NCBI GenBank assembly: GCA_003332265.1
Contig: QPGA01000021.1
Location: 1 to 46,468 of the forward strand
Source of the DNA: Candidatus Accumulibacter meliphilus
Lineage (GTDB): Bacteria > Pseudomonadota > Gammaproteobacteria > Burkholderiales > Rhodocyclaceae
DNA length: 46,468 nt
Direction of reading: 5' to 3'
Both the position numbers and the translations under genes were made by a program. Below are positions 36,581-46,468 of the stretch, in pieces. Within the stretch, counting starts at the first letter, position 1. Each line of letters begins with the position of its first letter. The notes beneath the pieces were generated by a model. The model worked only from the letters and a program-made list of their open reading frames with translations. It was not told the origin of the DNA and made no database searches.

Positions 36581-37584
<1,004 letters not shown>

Positions 37585-37652
37585 ACCGGCAACGCCGCAC
37601 GTTCAGCCGCCAAAGTTGCCGCGTGTTTGCTCGGGAAGCCTGCAAAGTGCCT

Positions 37653-37658
37653 TATAAT
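37653..37658 (+). promoter_or_regulatory. -10 element of the Crp-type regulator promoter
   Basis: TATAAT, 52 bases before the regulator start codon. The possible -35 TTTGCT at 37626 is too far (21 bases), so only the -10 is supported. Confidence 0.45.
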
Positions 37659-37709
37659 CGCCGCGCAAGCCCTTGATAGAAATAACTTCACTTGACGAGA
37701 GAATGCCTC

Positions 37710-38420
37710 ATGAACACTCAGGTCGAGCAGCCCAGGAGAGGACCAAGCCTGACTTTGCTGCACAGCATTCGGATTTTTGCCGGCGTACCCGATACGCAAC
37801 TCGAACAGATCGCCAAAGTCGCCTTCCAGCGCCGCGTTCCTCGCTTGACGACGATCGTTCGCGCGGGTGACAGCACCGACTCGCTCTACGTGCTGATCAG
37901 CGGTAGCGCCAAGGTGCTCAACAGCGACGAAGAAGGACGCGAAGTGATTCTGACCTTGCTTGGTCCAGGTGAATTCTTTGGCGAAATGGGGCTGATCGAT
38001 GGCAGCCCGCGTTCGGCCGACGTGATGTCTACCGAGACCTGCGAATTGCTGGTGATCACCAAGAACGACTTCAAGCGTTGCCTGGCCGAGAACTTCGATC
38101 TCTGCCTGAATATCATGAAGAGCCTCGTCCAGCGCCTGCGCGAGGCCGACCGCAATATCGAGAGCCTGGCGCTGATGGACGTCTACGGTCGCGTCGCCAA
38201 GCTGCTTCTCGACTTCTCGGAAGAAGAGCGTGGCGAGCGCATCATCCGCCGTCGCCTGACCAAACAGGACATCGCCAAGATGATTGGCGCCTCGCGTGAA
38301 ATGGTCAGCCGGGTGATGAAGGATCTCGAGAATCAGGGTTACTTCCGCGTTGAAGATGGCCGCATCGTGATCCTTGAAAAGCGCGTGCCGGCCCCGAACG
38401 CGGCCGCTGCCCGTCCGTAA
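37710..38420 (+). CDS. Crp/Fnr-family transcriptional regulator
   Basis: 236 residues from ATG 37710. The N-terminal cyclic-nucleotide-binding-type domain has the phosphate-cassette-like [17 protein letters not shown] near 90-106, with the Arg-Ser pair that contacts the cyclic phosphate in CRP. The C-terminal Crp-type winged helix has [20 protein letters not shown], then KDLENQGYF. The N-terminal cysteine cluster of FNR is missing, so it is not an oxygen-sensing Fe-S protein. The effector could be cAMP or another nucleotide. It lies between trxB (divergent) and ftsK (52 bases downstream), an order I associate with betaproteobacteria. Confidence 0.93.
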   Translation: MNTQVEQPRRGPSLTLLHSIRIFAGVPDTQLEQIAKVAFQRRVPRLTTIVRAGDSTDSLYVLISGSAKVLNSDEEGREVILTLLGPGEFFGEMGLIDGSPRSADVMSTETCELLVITKNDFKRCLAENFDLCLNIMKSLVQRLREADRNIESLALMDVYGRVAKLLLDFSEEERGERIIRRRLTKQDIAKMIGASREMVSRVMKDLENQGYFRVEDGRIVILEKRVPAPNAAAARP

Positions 38421-38472
38421 GACCCAGACAAAGCAAGCACACTTACCACTCACCAAGCATTCAATCGCCCCG

Positions 38473-40812
38473 ATGGCTTTACTGAACAAACTTGCCGGCC
38501 GAATCTCCTATACCGCGCGAACGCCGAGTCCCTTGCCCGAGAAAATCGCGCTCCTCCTGGAAGAATCGCGTTGGTTGATCCTGATCGTTATCGCCAGCTT
38601 TCTGGCGCTTTCCTTCTGGGGTTACAACCCCGACGACCCGGGCTGGTCGCACGCCGTCTACACGACGACGGTGCACAACCCCGCCGGCCGCAGTGGCGCC
38701 TGGCTGGCCGACCTGATGCTCTACGTTTTCGGCCTTTCTGCCTGGTGGTGGATTGTGCTGCTGCTGGTCTTCGTGTGGTGGGGCTACCGACGTTTGAACC
38801 GGCAGCGACCCGTCGATCGGCGGCCGCTGTACATCGCCCTGGCCGGCTTTCTGGTACTGATCATTGCCAGCAGCGGCCTGGAAACCCTGCGCTTCTACAC
38901 GCTCAAGGCACCGCTTCCCATCGGTCCGGGTGGCATGATCGGCATTGAACTGGCGGCGTTCACGGTCCGCAATCTCGGTTACACGGGCGCGACGCTGGCG
39001 CTGTCCGCCTTGCTGGCGCTGGGCTGGAGCATCTTCACCGGCGTCTCCTGGCTCGCCGCCGCCGAAGGCATCGGTGCCCTGTTCGAACGTGCGGTACTGG
39101 CCGTCCACCGCGTCTTCGAGCGCTGGCAGGACCGCCGCATCGGCCGTGAAGTCGCTCGCGAACGCGAAGCCGTCGTCGAGGTCGAGAAGAAGCGCGTCGA
39201 AACGCAGGAGCCGATCCTGATCGAAAGGCGCGAACCGGTCATCGCTGGCGCGCCCTTGCCACCGAAAGTCGAAAAGCGGATCGACCGCGAACGGCAAGCA
39301 CCGCTGTTCCCCGAGGCGGTCAGCGGCGGCCTGCTGCCGCCCCTGCACCTGCTCGAACCGGCGCCGCTGCAAAGTGAGCGCGTCAGTCCCGAGACGCTCG
39401 AGTACAACTCGCGTCTGATCGAGCGCAAGCTGGCCGATTTCGGCGTTCAAGTGACGGTCACTGCGGCCTACCCCGGGCCGGTCGTGACGCGCTACGAATT
39501 CGAGCCGGCAGTCGGCGTCAAGGGCGCGCAGATTCTCAATCTGGCCAAGGACCTGGCGCGCTCCTTGTCGCTGGTCTCGGTGCGGGTGGTCGAAACACTC
39601 CCCGGCAAGTCGTCGATGGCGCTTGAACTGCCGAACCCGAAACGACAGATGGTGCGCCTGTTGGAAATCATCGCCAGCAAGGAATACAACGACATGCACT
39701 CGCCGCTGACGATGACGCTCGGCAAGGATATCGCTGGCCAGCCAGTGGTCGTCGATCTCGCCAAGATGCCACATCTGCTGGTCGCCGGCACCACCGGCTC
39801 GGGCAAGTCGGTGGGTATCAACGCGATGATCCTGTCACTGCTCTACAAGGCCGAGCCGGACCAGGTGCGGCTGATCCTGGTCGACCCCAAGATGCTCGAA
39901 CTGTCGATCTACGAAGGCATCCCGCACCTGCTGGCACCGGTGGTGGTGGACATGAAGCAGGCCGCCAACGCCCTCAACTGGTGCGTCGCGGAAATGGACA
40001 AGCGCTACAAGCTGATGTCGGCGATCGGGGTACGCAACCTGGCGGGACTCAACCAGCGCGTCAAGGACGCCGAGAAGAATGGCGAAAAGCTCAGCAACCC
40101 GGTCTCGCTGACCCCGGATTCCCCGGAGCCCCTGTCGATCTTGCCGCACATCGTTGTCGTCATTGACGAACTCGCCGATCTGATGATGGTTGCCGGCAAG
40201 ACTGTCGAACAACTGATTGCCCGCCTGGCCCAGAAAGCGCGCGCCTCGGGAATCCACCTCATCCTGGCAACGCAACGGCCGTCGGTCGACGTGATCACCG
40301 GCCTCATCAAGGCCAACATCCCGACCCGCATCTCGTTCCAGGTGTCGTCGAAAATCGACTCACGCACGATTCTCGACCAGATGGGTGCCGAAGCCCTGCT
40401 CGGCCAGGGCGACATGCTCTATCTGGCCCCGGGAACCGGCTATCCGACGCGCGTCCATGGCGCTTTCGTCGCCGACGAGGAAGTGCATCGCGTGGTCGAC
40501 CATCTCAAGAAGGCGGGCGCACCGGACTATCTGGAAGACGTGCTGACCGGCGCCGGTGGCGACACTAACGGCGATGGTGGTGGCGAAAGCGGCGGCCTCG
40601 ATACCGATGGCGAAGCCGACCCGGTCTATGACCAGGCGGTCGAAGTCGTGCTCAAGAACCGTCGAGCGTCCATTTCACTCGTCCAGCGTCACCTGCGCAT
40701 CGGTTACAACCGCTCGGCGCGGCTGATCGAAGCCATGGAAAAAGCCGGCCTGGTTTCCGCCATGGACGCCCGCGGCGGCCGCGAAGTCCTGGCCCGCAAG
40801 GAAGGCGAATGA
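38473..40812 (+). CDS. ftsK: DNA translocase FtsK
   Basis: 779 residues from ATG 38473; the frame extends back into the regulator gene without FtsK similarity. About four membrane segments (residues 30-200) anchor it at the septum. A short charged linker (about 215-310) is followed by the RecA-like motor with Walker [15 protein letters not shown] near 440, Walker [14 protein letters not shown] near 555, and [18 protein letters not shown]. The C-terminal gamma winged helix ([20 protein letters not shown], then [12 protein letters not shown]) reads KOPS polarity sequences and activates XerD at dif. The linker is much shorter than in E. coli, the SpoIIIE-like size. It overlaps lolA by four bases (ATGA). 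Confidence 0.97.
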   Translation: MALLNKLAGRISYTARTPSPLPEKIALLLEESRWLILIVIASFLALSFWGYNPDDPGWSHAVYTTTVHNPAGRSGAWLADLMLYVFGLSAWWWIVLLLVFVWWGYRRLNRQRPVDRRPLYIALAGFLVLIIASSGLETLRFYTLKAPLPIGPGGMIGIELAAFTVRNLGYTGATLALSALLALGWSIFTGVSWLAAAEGIGALFERAVLAVHRVFERWQDRRIGREVAREREAVVEVEKKRVETQEPILIERREPVIAGAPLPPKVEKRIDRERQAPLFPEAVSGGLLPPLHLLEPAPLQSERVSPETLEYNSRLIERKLADFGVQVTVTAAYPGPVVTRYEFEPAVGVKGAQILNLAKDLARSLSLVSVRVVETLPGKSSMALELPNPKRQMVRLLEIIASKEYNDMHSPLTMTLGKDIAGQPVVVDLAKMPHLLVAGTTGSGKSVGINAMILSLLYKAEPDQVRLILVDPKMLELSIYEGIPHLLAPVVVDMKQAANALNWCVAEMDKRYKLMSAIGVRNLAGLNQRVKDAEKNGEKLSNPVSLTPDSPEPLSILPHIVVVIDELADLMMVAGKTVEQLIARLAQKARASGIHLILATQRPSVDVITGLIKANIPTRISFQVSSKIDSRTILDQMGAEALLGQGDMLYLAPGTGYPTRVHGAFVADEEVHRVVDHLKKAGAPDYLEDVLTGAGGDTNGDGGGESGGLDTDGEADPVYDQAVEVVLKNRRASISLVQRHLRIGYNRSARLIEAMEKAGLVSAMDARGGREVLARKEGE

Positions 40813-41453
40813 TGGCGCGACCCCCGCTGCGGCCGACCCGGCTACTGCGCAGCCTGTGCGCAGGCGCCTGCCTGCTCGTGGCGCAGCTGGCGAACGCCGG
40901 CGCGATCGATAAGCTGCACCAGTTTCTCGAATCGACACGCACCCTGCGCGCCGATTTCGCGCAAACCGTCGTCGCCAGGAACGGCCGGCAGGGGCAGGTC
41001 TCGAGCGGCGTGATGATCATTTCACGCCCCGGAAAATTCCGTTGGCAGATCGACAAGCCGTACGCGCAGCTGCTCGTTGGCGACGGCGAGAAGATCTGGA
41101 TCCACGACCCGGATCTGCGCCAGGTGACGGTCAGAAAAGCGGGCCCTACCCTGGGCGGAACGCCAGCGGCGCTACTCGCTGGCGACAGCCGCATCGAAAA
41201 AGACTTCAGCTTGCGCGAAGCCGGCGAGCGCGATGGTCTGGAGTGGGTCGAAGCCGTTCCGAAAGCGCCCGACAGCGGCTTCGATAAAGTCAGTCTCGGC
41301 TTTGCGGGCGATGAACTGCGCGCCATGATCCTACTCGACAGCCTCGGCCAGACCAGCTCGCTGGTCTTCGCAGGTATCGAACGCAACCCGCAACTCGCCC
41401 CGTCGCTGTTCCGCTTCACGCCGCCGGCCAATACCGACGTGATCGGGGAGTGA
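40809..41453 (+). CDS. lolA: Outer-membrane lipoprotein carrier protein LolA
   Basis: 214 residues. It carries lipoproteins from the LolCDE complex across the periplasm to LolB. The signal peptide (about 1-30) ends LANAG. The mature domain shows [58 protein letters not shown] and the end [13 protein letters not shown], all typical of LolA's unclosed beta-barrel. Start codons at 40809 and 40812 are both possible; the first overlaps the ftsK stop. The order ftsK-lolA is widely conserved. A REP hairpin follows the stop. Confidence 0.95.
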   Translation: MMARPPLRPTRLLRSLCAGACLLVAQLANAGAIDKLHQFLESTRTLRADFAQTVVARNGRQGQVSSGVMIISRPGKFRWQIDKPYAQLLVGDGEKIWIHDPDLRQVTVRKAGPTLGGTPAALLAGDSRIEKDFSLREAGERDGLEWVEAVPKAPDSGFDKVSLGFAGDELRAMILLDSLGQTSSLVFAGIERNPQLAPSLFRFTPPANTDVIGE

Positions 41454-41460
41454 GACGCGG

Positions 41461-41486
41461 GTCGCCCGATGAATCGGGCTCCTAGG
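41461..41486 (-). repeat. REP-type palindrome after lolA
   Basis: On the minus strand it reads CTAGGAGCCCGATTCATCGG, then GCGAC: a GTAG-class REP head (here CTAGGAG) followed by the 6-bp stem GCCCGA-ttca-TCGGGC and a CGA tail. The layout matches REP elements mobilised by RAYT transposases in other proteobacteria. It could also stabilise the lolA mRNA 3' end. Confidence 0.6.
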
Positions 41487-41552
41487 TTTGCTACTGTTTG
41501 CTGCCCTTGCCACTTTTCTGGGATGCATGATCATCAATGCGCATCGGCGCGC

Positions 41553-41580
41553 TTGACTTGATTTTCCAGCACCGTATAAT
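41553..41580 (+). promoter_or_regulatory. Sigma-70 promoter of the tRNA-Val gene
   Basis: TTGACT at 41553 and a perfect TATAAT at 41575, spacer 16, followed by a G/C-rich GCGGCC discriminator region of the stringent-control type. It lies 39 bases before the tRNA. Confidence 0.85.
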
Positions 41581-41619
41581 GCGGCCTTCCTTGAAGTTCA
41601 GCAGCACCAACTTTGACGA

Positions 41620-41696
41620 AGGCGCGTAGCTCAGTTGGTTAGAGCACCACCTTGACATGGTGGGGGTCGTTGGTTCGATTCCAATCGCGCCTACCA
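41620..41696 (+). tRNA. tRNA-Val (anticodon GAC)
   Basis: 77 bases including encoded CCA. Acceptor stem AGGCGCG/CGCGCCT, D stem GCTC/GAGC, anticodon stem CCACC/GGTGG with loop TTGACAT (anticodon GAC, reading GUC and GUU), and T stem GTTGG/CCAAT with loop TTCGATT. All stems pair. It is followed by a terminator, so it is a single-gene transcript. Confidence 0.97.
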
Positions 41697-41729
41697 GAAT
41701 TCTTCAAGAATCAGGTAGATGCACTGCAC

Positions 41730-41757
41730 AAAAAAGCCGCCCTTGGGCGGCTTTTTT
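41730..41757. terminator. Bidirectional rho-independent terminator
   Basis: A6-GCCGCCC-tt-GGGCGGC-T6, a near-perfect stem with T-runs on both strands. It ends the tRNA-Val transcript on the plus strand and could also end the giant repeat-protein gene arriving from the right on the minus strand. Confidence 0.93.
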
Positions 41758-41881
41758 GTGCCTGCGAGGTCGAAACCGCAGAAACGGCAATCTGGCTCAC
41801 TGCGGTCGCGCCGCCGCGCAAGCACGGCAGCTCGCACCCAAAAAAAACGGGGGCGCTCTGGACGCCCCCTTCATAAACCAC

Positions 41882-44800
41882 CTAGGCGAACATCCAGCCG
41901 GGATCGCTAACCGGCACTTCCGCCGCCGTGACTGCACCATCATTTGCCGCGGCACTGAAGTAAACGTCGGTCATGTCGACCACTCTACCGTCGGCCAAGG
42001 TGGCAGCGCTCTGCTCAAGATGCAGATTGCCACTGGCGTCCCAGAAAGCCTCTTCGTGATACGCAAGCTTGAGACTGACGACACCGGCGTCGGCAAGACT
42101 GATCAACTCGCCGGAGTCGGTTTCATGGTTGCCGTTGGCGTCTCTCCACACCGACAGATCGACATAGCTCTCGTCCGCGGCATCGACAAGCCCGTCGCCG
42201 TTGCTGTCGAAAGCAGCCAGTCGCGCGAAGCCATCTCCCCGCTGGCTACCCCCGAACAGCTCGGAGATGTCGTCGATGCGGCCGTTGCCGTCGGCATCGA
42301 AGGCCAGGAAGGCATCAGTGGCGGATAACCAGCCCGACTTGACCGTACCACCGGTTCCAAAGAGGTCGAATTCACCCTGAGCGTCAGCCAGCGATGTGGT
42401 CTGGATACCGTTGCCGTCAAGGTCGATGGCGATCGGCGTGACCGTCTTCGACACCGCGCTGACCGCCAGCTTCTGAATCTTGAAGTAGTCAGGCGTGCTG
42501 TCCAAAGTGCTGGCAGCGATCACCAGGATGTTGCCCTCCTTTTCTGTAGCGTTGATATCGCCCCAGCGCGTGGATGAGGAAGAGGTAGTGTTGTCTTCCT
42601 TGCTCATGCCGGCAAGCAGGCTGTCGGACAGATTGGTGAGGGTCCCGGTCGAAGAGCCGATCCAGGCTGTGAGGTCGCTGTCACCGATGACATAGCCCAG
42701 ATAGGCCTTGTCCACCACCACATTCTCGGAGAACTGGTAGATCACGTAGTTGATGCGGCCGACGTTATCGACGGTGTGCGTGTTGTTGCTGCTGCCGCTG
42801 CCTTCGCTGCGATCGGTGACGCCATGGCCACCGCTGTAGGCGCCAAGCCAGGCGGTTTCCCAGACATTTGCCTTGTTGACGACATGGCTACTGACAGCCC
42901 GGGCGGTGACAGTGACACCACCAGCCGTGTAGCTGCGCACGTTGCCATCGCCGCCATCAGTTGCCGAGCTGCCATTGAAGTTGTACTCAATGTTTACCCG
43001 TGGTGGCGTCAATCCGGCATCCCAACTGGTGTTGTTTTCGCCCGCCAGGAGCGTGATCATCCCGCTCTTGCCAGTACTGTCGACATCGGAATCGAGCGCG
43101 TCCTTGCTGTTGCCGCCCTTGTCCTGCTCGGTAAAACCGCCGTAAGCGGTCGGCTTGACGACCTTCAGGCTGTAGTTACCCGGATTCAGATCGGCGAAAC
43201 TATAGTTGCCATGGGTATCAGTAACCGTGGTCGCGGTGACGACATTGGCTGCATCCAGCAATTTCACGGTCACGCCTGCGACACCTGCTTCGCCGACATC
43301 CTGCAAACCGTTAGCGTTGGTGTCACACCAGACCTTATCACCCAAGCTGGCCTTGGCGACTGGCGCCGAGTTCTTGTAGCCGCTGGCGTCGCTGTCACTG
43401 ACGTCACCGGCTGTCACAGTGGCGATGTTGCGATACGCGCCGCCGCCCACGGCCTCGATGAAGGCGGTGTCGAGCTTGTTGACCTTGAACTGGTCGTTGC
43501 TGCCGCCGGTGTAGGCCGAGATGATCAAGGTATCGCCAGACAGCTCACCGTTGTTCAAGTCGGCCCAGCGTGCGCTGGAGCTAGAGGTGAAGTTGCTCTC
43601 GCTGAAGAAGCTGCTCAACAGGCCATCGCTCGGCAGCGCAATGTCCGCTCCGTTGCGATCGCCAATCCAGATCGAAATGTCACTGTCGCTGACGACCGCG
43701 TTGAGGAAGGCCCGGTCGACGACAACATCCCTGTCAAACTCGAACATCAGGTAGTCGACTTGAGAACCATTGTCCACGCGATGGTTGCTGCGGCTCTCGG
43801 TCGCATTGGTAACTCCCAGGCCGCTGCCGTACACGCCCACGTAGCCCTTTGCCCAGTTGCCGGAGCCGTCGCGGCTAACGCCGCTGACATCGACCGACAG
43901 GCCATTGGCGCTGAAAGTACGGACGTTGCCCATCGCGCCGGTCGTGCTCGTCGAGCCCGAGAACACGAAGTTGGCCTCGCTCTCCGTGATTGTCGACAGA
44001 TCCTTCGCCTGCGTCGTGACCGACCGATACTGCCAGGTCTCGCCGGCACTCAGGATGCCGTCCCCGCCGACGTCGCTGGAAGCCAGCAGCGTCGGCGTGA
44101 AATCGTCACTGCTGTCGTCGGCCGTTCCGTTGTCGTCGACCACCAGCACTTGCGCCTTGCTGAAAGCCACGTTGCCGGTATTCTTCACCGTGTAGGTGAA
44201 GGTCACATCGGCGCCGACGGCGATCGCCGGCAGGTCATGGGGGTTGACGACGTCGATGCCGTTGACAAACTTCTCGATGTCGATGCCGGGGGTCGAAACC
44301 ACGTCAGCTGGGTTGGTGTAGTGGCTAAGGTCTGTGTCCGTTGCCCCCTGCGCCGTCACCGTTGCCCTGTTCTCATAGATTCCGGGCGGCCCGAGTGTCT
44401 CGACCACCAGCTTCTCGATCTTGAACATGTCTTCCGGCGAGCAATCCGTGGTGTCGGCTGCGATCACCAGCACGTTGCCGGCCAGATTGCCGGCGTTCAG
44501 ATCGGCAAGCCGCGCGGTGCTCAGGGTAGTGGTATTGACCTCGGTGAAGCCCAGTGCCGTAAGCTCAGCGTCGCTGAGCATAGTGTCATGGTTGTTGAAG
44601 GCATCGCTACGCGTACCAATCCATATCTGCAAATCACTGTCGTTGACCACATAGCCGAGGAAGGCCGAATCGACGATCACCTGCTGATCGAACTCGAACA
44701 GCACGTAGTTGTCCCGGCCGCCCGTATTGTCGACGGTATGGGTGTTGTTGCCGCCGCTGCCTTCTCCGCTGTCGGTGACGCCCAGACCTCCGCCGTAGCT

Positions 44801-46468
44801 GCCGAGCCAGGCTTGCGACCAGGCGCCGTTGTGGCCATCGACGCGACTGAAAGCACTTACATGAACCGATATCCCACCGGCGGTATAGGTCCGGACATTG
44901 CCGTCAGTGCCATTCTGGGAGCTGCTGCCCGAGAAATTGAAGGTGCTGCTCGCACCTGCGGTGGTCAGGTCCTGGACGGTACCCATCGCCTGGTACAGCC
45001 AGGTTTCGCCTGCCGACAGAATATTGTCGCCGCCAAGGTCACCCGACAGATAGGTGATCTTGCCGTTGGCGACGGTGAGGTCGTCGGCCGTGTTAGCGAC
45101 CGTGCCATTGTCGTCGACGATCGCGATTTCACTGCTCGCAATACTCGTGTTCCCGGTGTTGGTGACCTCGTAGGTCCAGGTCACTTTGGAACCTGGCGTC
45201 AGGATCGGAACGCCGGCGCCATGGGCTGCGTCTTCGTTATCGTAGTCTGGCGCCGTCGGGTTCGAATTGCTGGCTCCGTTGGTCGTCTTTTCGATATCGA
45301 TGCCGGGGGTCAAATCCACGTCGGCGTTGGTGTAGTGGCTGAGGTCCGTGTCCGTCACCCCCTGCGCCGTCACCGTTGCCCTGTTCTCATAGATACCGGC
45401 CTGCCCGAGTGTCTCGACCACCAGCTTCTCGATCTTGAACATGTCTTCCGGCGAGCAATCCGTGGTGTCGGCCGCGATCACCAGGACGTTGCCGGCCAGG
45501 TTCCCTGCGTTCAGATCGGCAAGCCGCGCGGTGCTCAAGTTGGTGGTATTGACCTCGGTGAAACCCAGTGCCGTGAGGTCGGCATCGCTGAGCATGATGT
45601 CATGGTTGTTGAAGGCATCGGGACGCGTGCCGATCCATATCTGCAGATCACTGTCCTTGACCACATAGCCCAGGAAAGCCGAATCGACGATCACCTGCTG
45701 ATCGAACTCGAACAGCACGTAGTTGCCCCGGCCGCCCATATTGTCGACGGTATGGGTGTTGCTGCCGCCTTCGCCTTCGCCGCTGTCGGTGACGCCCAGA
45801 CCTCCGCCGTAGCTGCCGAGCCAGGCTTGCGCCCAGACGCCGTTGTTGCCATCGACACGGCTGAAGGCACTGACATGAACCGATATCCCACCGGCGGTAT
45901 AGGTCCGGACATTGCCGTCGGTGCCATTGAGAACGCTGTTGCCCGAGAAATTGAAGGTGCTGCTCGCACCTGCAGTCGTCAGGTCCTGCACGGTACCCAT
46001 CGCCTGGTACAGCCACGTTTCGCCCGCCGACAGAATATTGTCGCCGCCAAGATCACCTGACAGGTAGGTGATCTTGCCGTTGGCGACGGTGAGGTCGTCG
46101 GCGGTGTTGCCGAGCGTGCCGTTGTCGTCGACGATCGCGATCTCGCCAGCCGCAATACTCGTGTTCCCGGTGTTGGTGACCTGATAGGTCCAGGTCACCT
46201 GGGAACCCGGAGTCAGGACCGGAACACCGGCGCCGTTGACCGCGTCTTCGTTATCGTAGTCCGGCGCCGTCGGGTTCGAATTGCTGGCTCCGTTGGTCGT
46301 CTTTTCGATATCGATGCCGGGGTTGGCACCGAGTTCGCCGAAGTTGTTTTCCTGACTGTGCTGCCCGGCCGCCAAGGGGATGGCGCTGAGGATGTCATTG
46401 CTGGCGTTGCTGCCGCCGCTGCTGCCGGCGGTGTCCTTGCCGTCGACGTATGCGCTCGGCTGCGTCTC
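41882..46468 (-). CDS. Giant secreted repeat protein (SdrD B-like and EF-hand domains), N-terminus outside window
   Basis: 1528 residues are visible, and the frame is open to the right window edge. From the N-terminal side there are two nearly identical 338-residue units and a diverged third. Each unit has a DUF11-like beta-sandwich (GIDIEKTTNGASNSN..., TWTYxVTNTGNTSI, LSAGETWLYQ) and a lectin- or anchor-like domain (NVRTYTAGGISVHVS, then VLFEFDQQVIVDSAFLGYVV and DLQIWIGTR). Next come an SdrD B-like domain (SLGDKVWCDTNANGLQDVGE), a fourth anchor-like domain, and a C-terminal calcium-binding block (DLDGNGIQTT, FDADGNGRIDDISELFGG, FDSNGDGLVDAAD, WRDANGNHETDSGE). There is no LPxTG or PEP-CTERM tail at the C-terminus (it ends DPGWMFA), so type I secretion is more likely. 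A surface or matrix adhesin role is inferred. Confidence 0.9.
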   Translation of the reverse strand, partial: ETQPSAYVDGKDTAGSSGGSNASNDILSAIPLAAGQHSQENNFGELGANPGIDIEKTTNGASNSNPTAPDYDNEDAVNGAGVPVLTPGSQVTWTYQVTNTGNTSIAAGEIAIVDDNGTLGNTADDLTVANGKITYLSGDLGGDNILSAGETWLYQAMGTVQDLTTAGASSTFNFSGNSVLNGTDGNVRTYTAGGISVHVSAFSRVDGNNGVWAQAWLGSYGGGLGVTDSGEGEGGSNTHTVDNMGGRGNYVLFEFDQQVIVDSAFLGYVVKDSDLQIWIGTRPDAFNNHDIMLSDADLTALGFTEVNTTNLSTARLADLNAGNLAGNVLVIAADTTDCSPEDMFKIEKLVVETLGQAGIYENRATVTAQGVTDTDLSHYTNADVDLTPGIDIEKTTNGASNSNPTAPDYDNEDAAHGAGVPILTPGSKVTWTYEVTNTGNTSIASSEIAIVDDNGTVANTADDLTVANGKITYLSGDLGGDNILSAGETWLYQAMGTVQDLTTAGASSTFNFSGSSSQNGTDGNVRTYTAGGISVHVSAFSRVDGHNGAWSQAWLGSYGGGLGVTDSGEGSGGNNTHTVDNTGGRDNYVLFEFDQQVIVDSAFLGYVVNDSDLQIWIGTRSDAFNNHDTMLSDAELTALGFTEVNTTTLSTARLADLNAGNLAGNVLVIAADTTDCSPEDMFKIEKLVVETLGPPGIYENRATVTAQGATDTDLSHYTNPADVVSTPGIDIEKFVNGIDVVNPHDLPAIAVGADVTFTYTVKNTGNVAFSKAQVLVVDDNGTADDSSDDFTPTLLASSDVGGDGILSAGETWQYRSVTTQAKDLSTITESEANFVFSGSTSTTGAMGNVRTFSANGLSVDVSGVSRDGSGNWAKGYVGVYGSGLGVTNATESRSNHRVDNGSQVDYLMFEFDRDVVVDRAFLNAVVSDSDISIWIGDRNGADIALPSDGLLSSFFSESNFTSSSSARWADLNNGELSGDTLIISAYTGGSNDQFKVNKLDTAFIEAVGGGAYRNIATVTAGDVSDSDASGYKNSAPVAKASLGDKVWCDTNANGLQDVGEAGVAGVTVKLLDAANVVTATTVTDTHGNYSFADLNPGNYSLKVVKPTAYGGFTEQDKGGNSKDALDSDVDSTGKSGMITLLAGENNTSWDAGLTPPRVNIEYNFNGSSATDGGDGNVRSYTAGGVTVTARAVSSHVVNKANVWETAWLGAYSGGHGVTDRSEGSGSSNNTHTVDNVGRINYVIYQFSENVVVDKAYLGYVIGDSDLTAWIGSSTGTLTNLSDSLLAGMSKEDNTTSSSSTRWGDINATEKEGNILVIAASTLDSTPDYFKIQKLAVSAVSKTVTPIAIDLDGNGIQTTSLADAQGEFDLFGTGGTVKSGWLSATDAFLAFDADGNGRIDDISELFGGSQRGDGFARLAAFDSNGDGLVDAADESYVDLSVWRDANGNHETDSGELISLADAGVVSLKLAYHEEAFWDASGNLHLEQSAATLADGRVVDMTDVYFSAAANDGAVTAAEVPVSDPGWMFA
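44290..46320 (-). repeat. 1.0-kb tandem repeat inside the giant protein gene
   Basis: The GATATCGATGCCGGG landmark (encoding PGIDI) recurs at 46320 and 45306 (1014 bases apart) and, as CGATGTCGATGCCGGG, at 44289 (1017 bases). The units 45307-46320 and 44290-45306 encode almost identical 338-residue blocks, and long stretches of DNA are the same at synonymous positions. The duplication is therefore recent or kept uniform by gene conversion. The next unit to the left (about 43370-44289) has the same domain order but is strongly diverged. Confidence 0.9.

Noticed and set aside
42776-46060. A 1094-codon open frame on the plus strand opposite the giant repeat protein
   Set aside because: It mirrors the repeat structure of the real minus-strand gene, has no ribosome binding site, no recognisable domain, and an odd composition rich in Ala, Val, Arg and His. 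High GC and repeated codons explain its length.

Overview
The window is a GC-rich, densely coded chromosomal segment of a betaproteobacterium. It most resembles a Rhodocyclales genome of the 'Candidatus Accumulibacter' type. The assignment is an inference from gene content: acetate permease actP with its DUF485 partner, trxB/smr back to back with crp-type regulator-ftsK-lolA, nadE next to a PII gene, and a DUF2760/twin-Hsp70 operon. It was not tested by a database search. I see no phage, plasmid or complete insertion sequence, no rRNA and no CRISPR array. One tRNA (Val, GAC) is present.

Layout. 1-3865: the 3' end of uvrB, an exported two-gene unit (unknown protein plus rhodanese-like protein) and a zinc-independent NADPH reductase. 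3863-6092: an accessory stretch with a mosaic intergenic repeat, an 11-bp tandem repeat, a gene fusing a macro-like domain to a TIR domain, and two decayed minus-strand gene fragments (KefB/C-type RCK domain, response-regulator receiver domain). 6093-11511: a DUF2760-Hsp70-Hsp70/DUF3731 operon. 11821-16838: small housekeeping or redox genes, including two tandem beta-hydroxyacid dehydrogenase paralogues, YjbQ, an HxlR regulator divergent from a CPVC redox protein, DUF924, arfB and DUF1415. 17094-21661: yjcH/actP acetate uptake, divergent from an OmpR/TctE-type two-component system with direct repeats between them. 21715-24309: an L2HGDH-like FAD oxidase, a PIN-domain protein and yaaA. 24669-29581: an orphan periplasmic binding lipoprotein followed by a Cache-PAS-GAF-PAS-GGDEF-EAL protein. 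29733-31994: a STAND NTPase fused to an FGE/sulfatase-modifying-factor domain. 32247-41453: hydrolase, ppa, nadE, glnB, smr, trxB, crp-type regulator, ftsK and lolA. 41620-41696: tRNA-Val with a clear promoter and terminator. 41882-46468: the 3' part of a giant secreted repeat protein that runs off the window.

How the genes connect. ActP, the downstream-facing two-component system and the c-di-GMP protein suggest a bacterium tuned to carboxylate supply and surface life, and the giant repeat protein fits a biofilm or floc former. nadE-glnB links NAD synthesis to the nitrogen signal. The macro-like/TIR fusion and the STAND-FGE protein are the best candidates for little-studied conflict or sensing systems. 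Three mosaic copies of one intergenic repeat and a separate REP hairpin show that small mobile palindromic elements are active in intergenic space.
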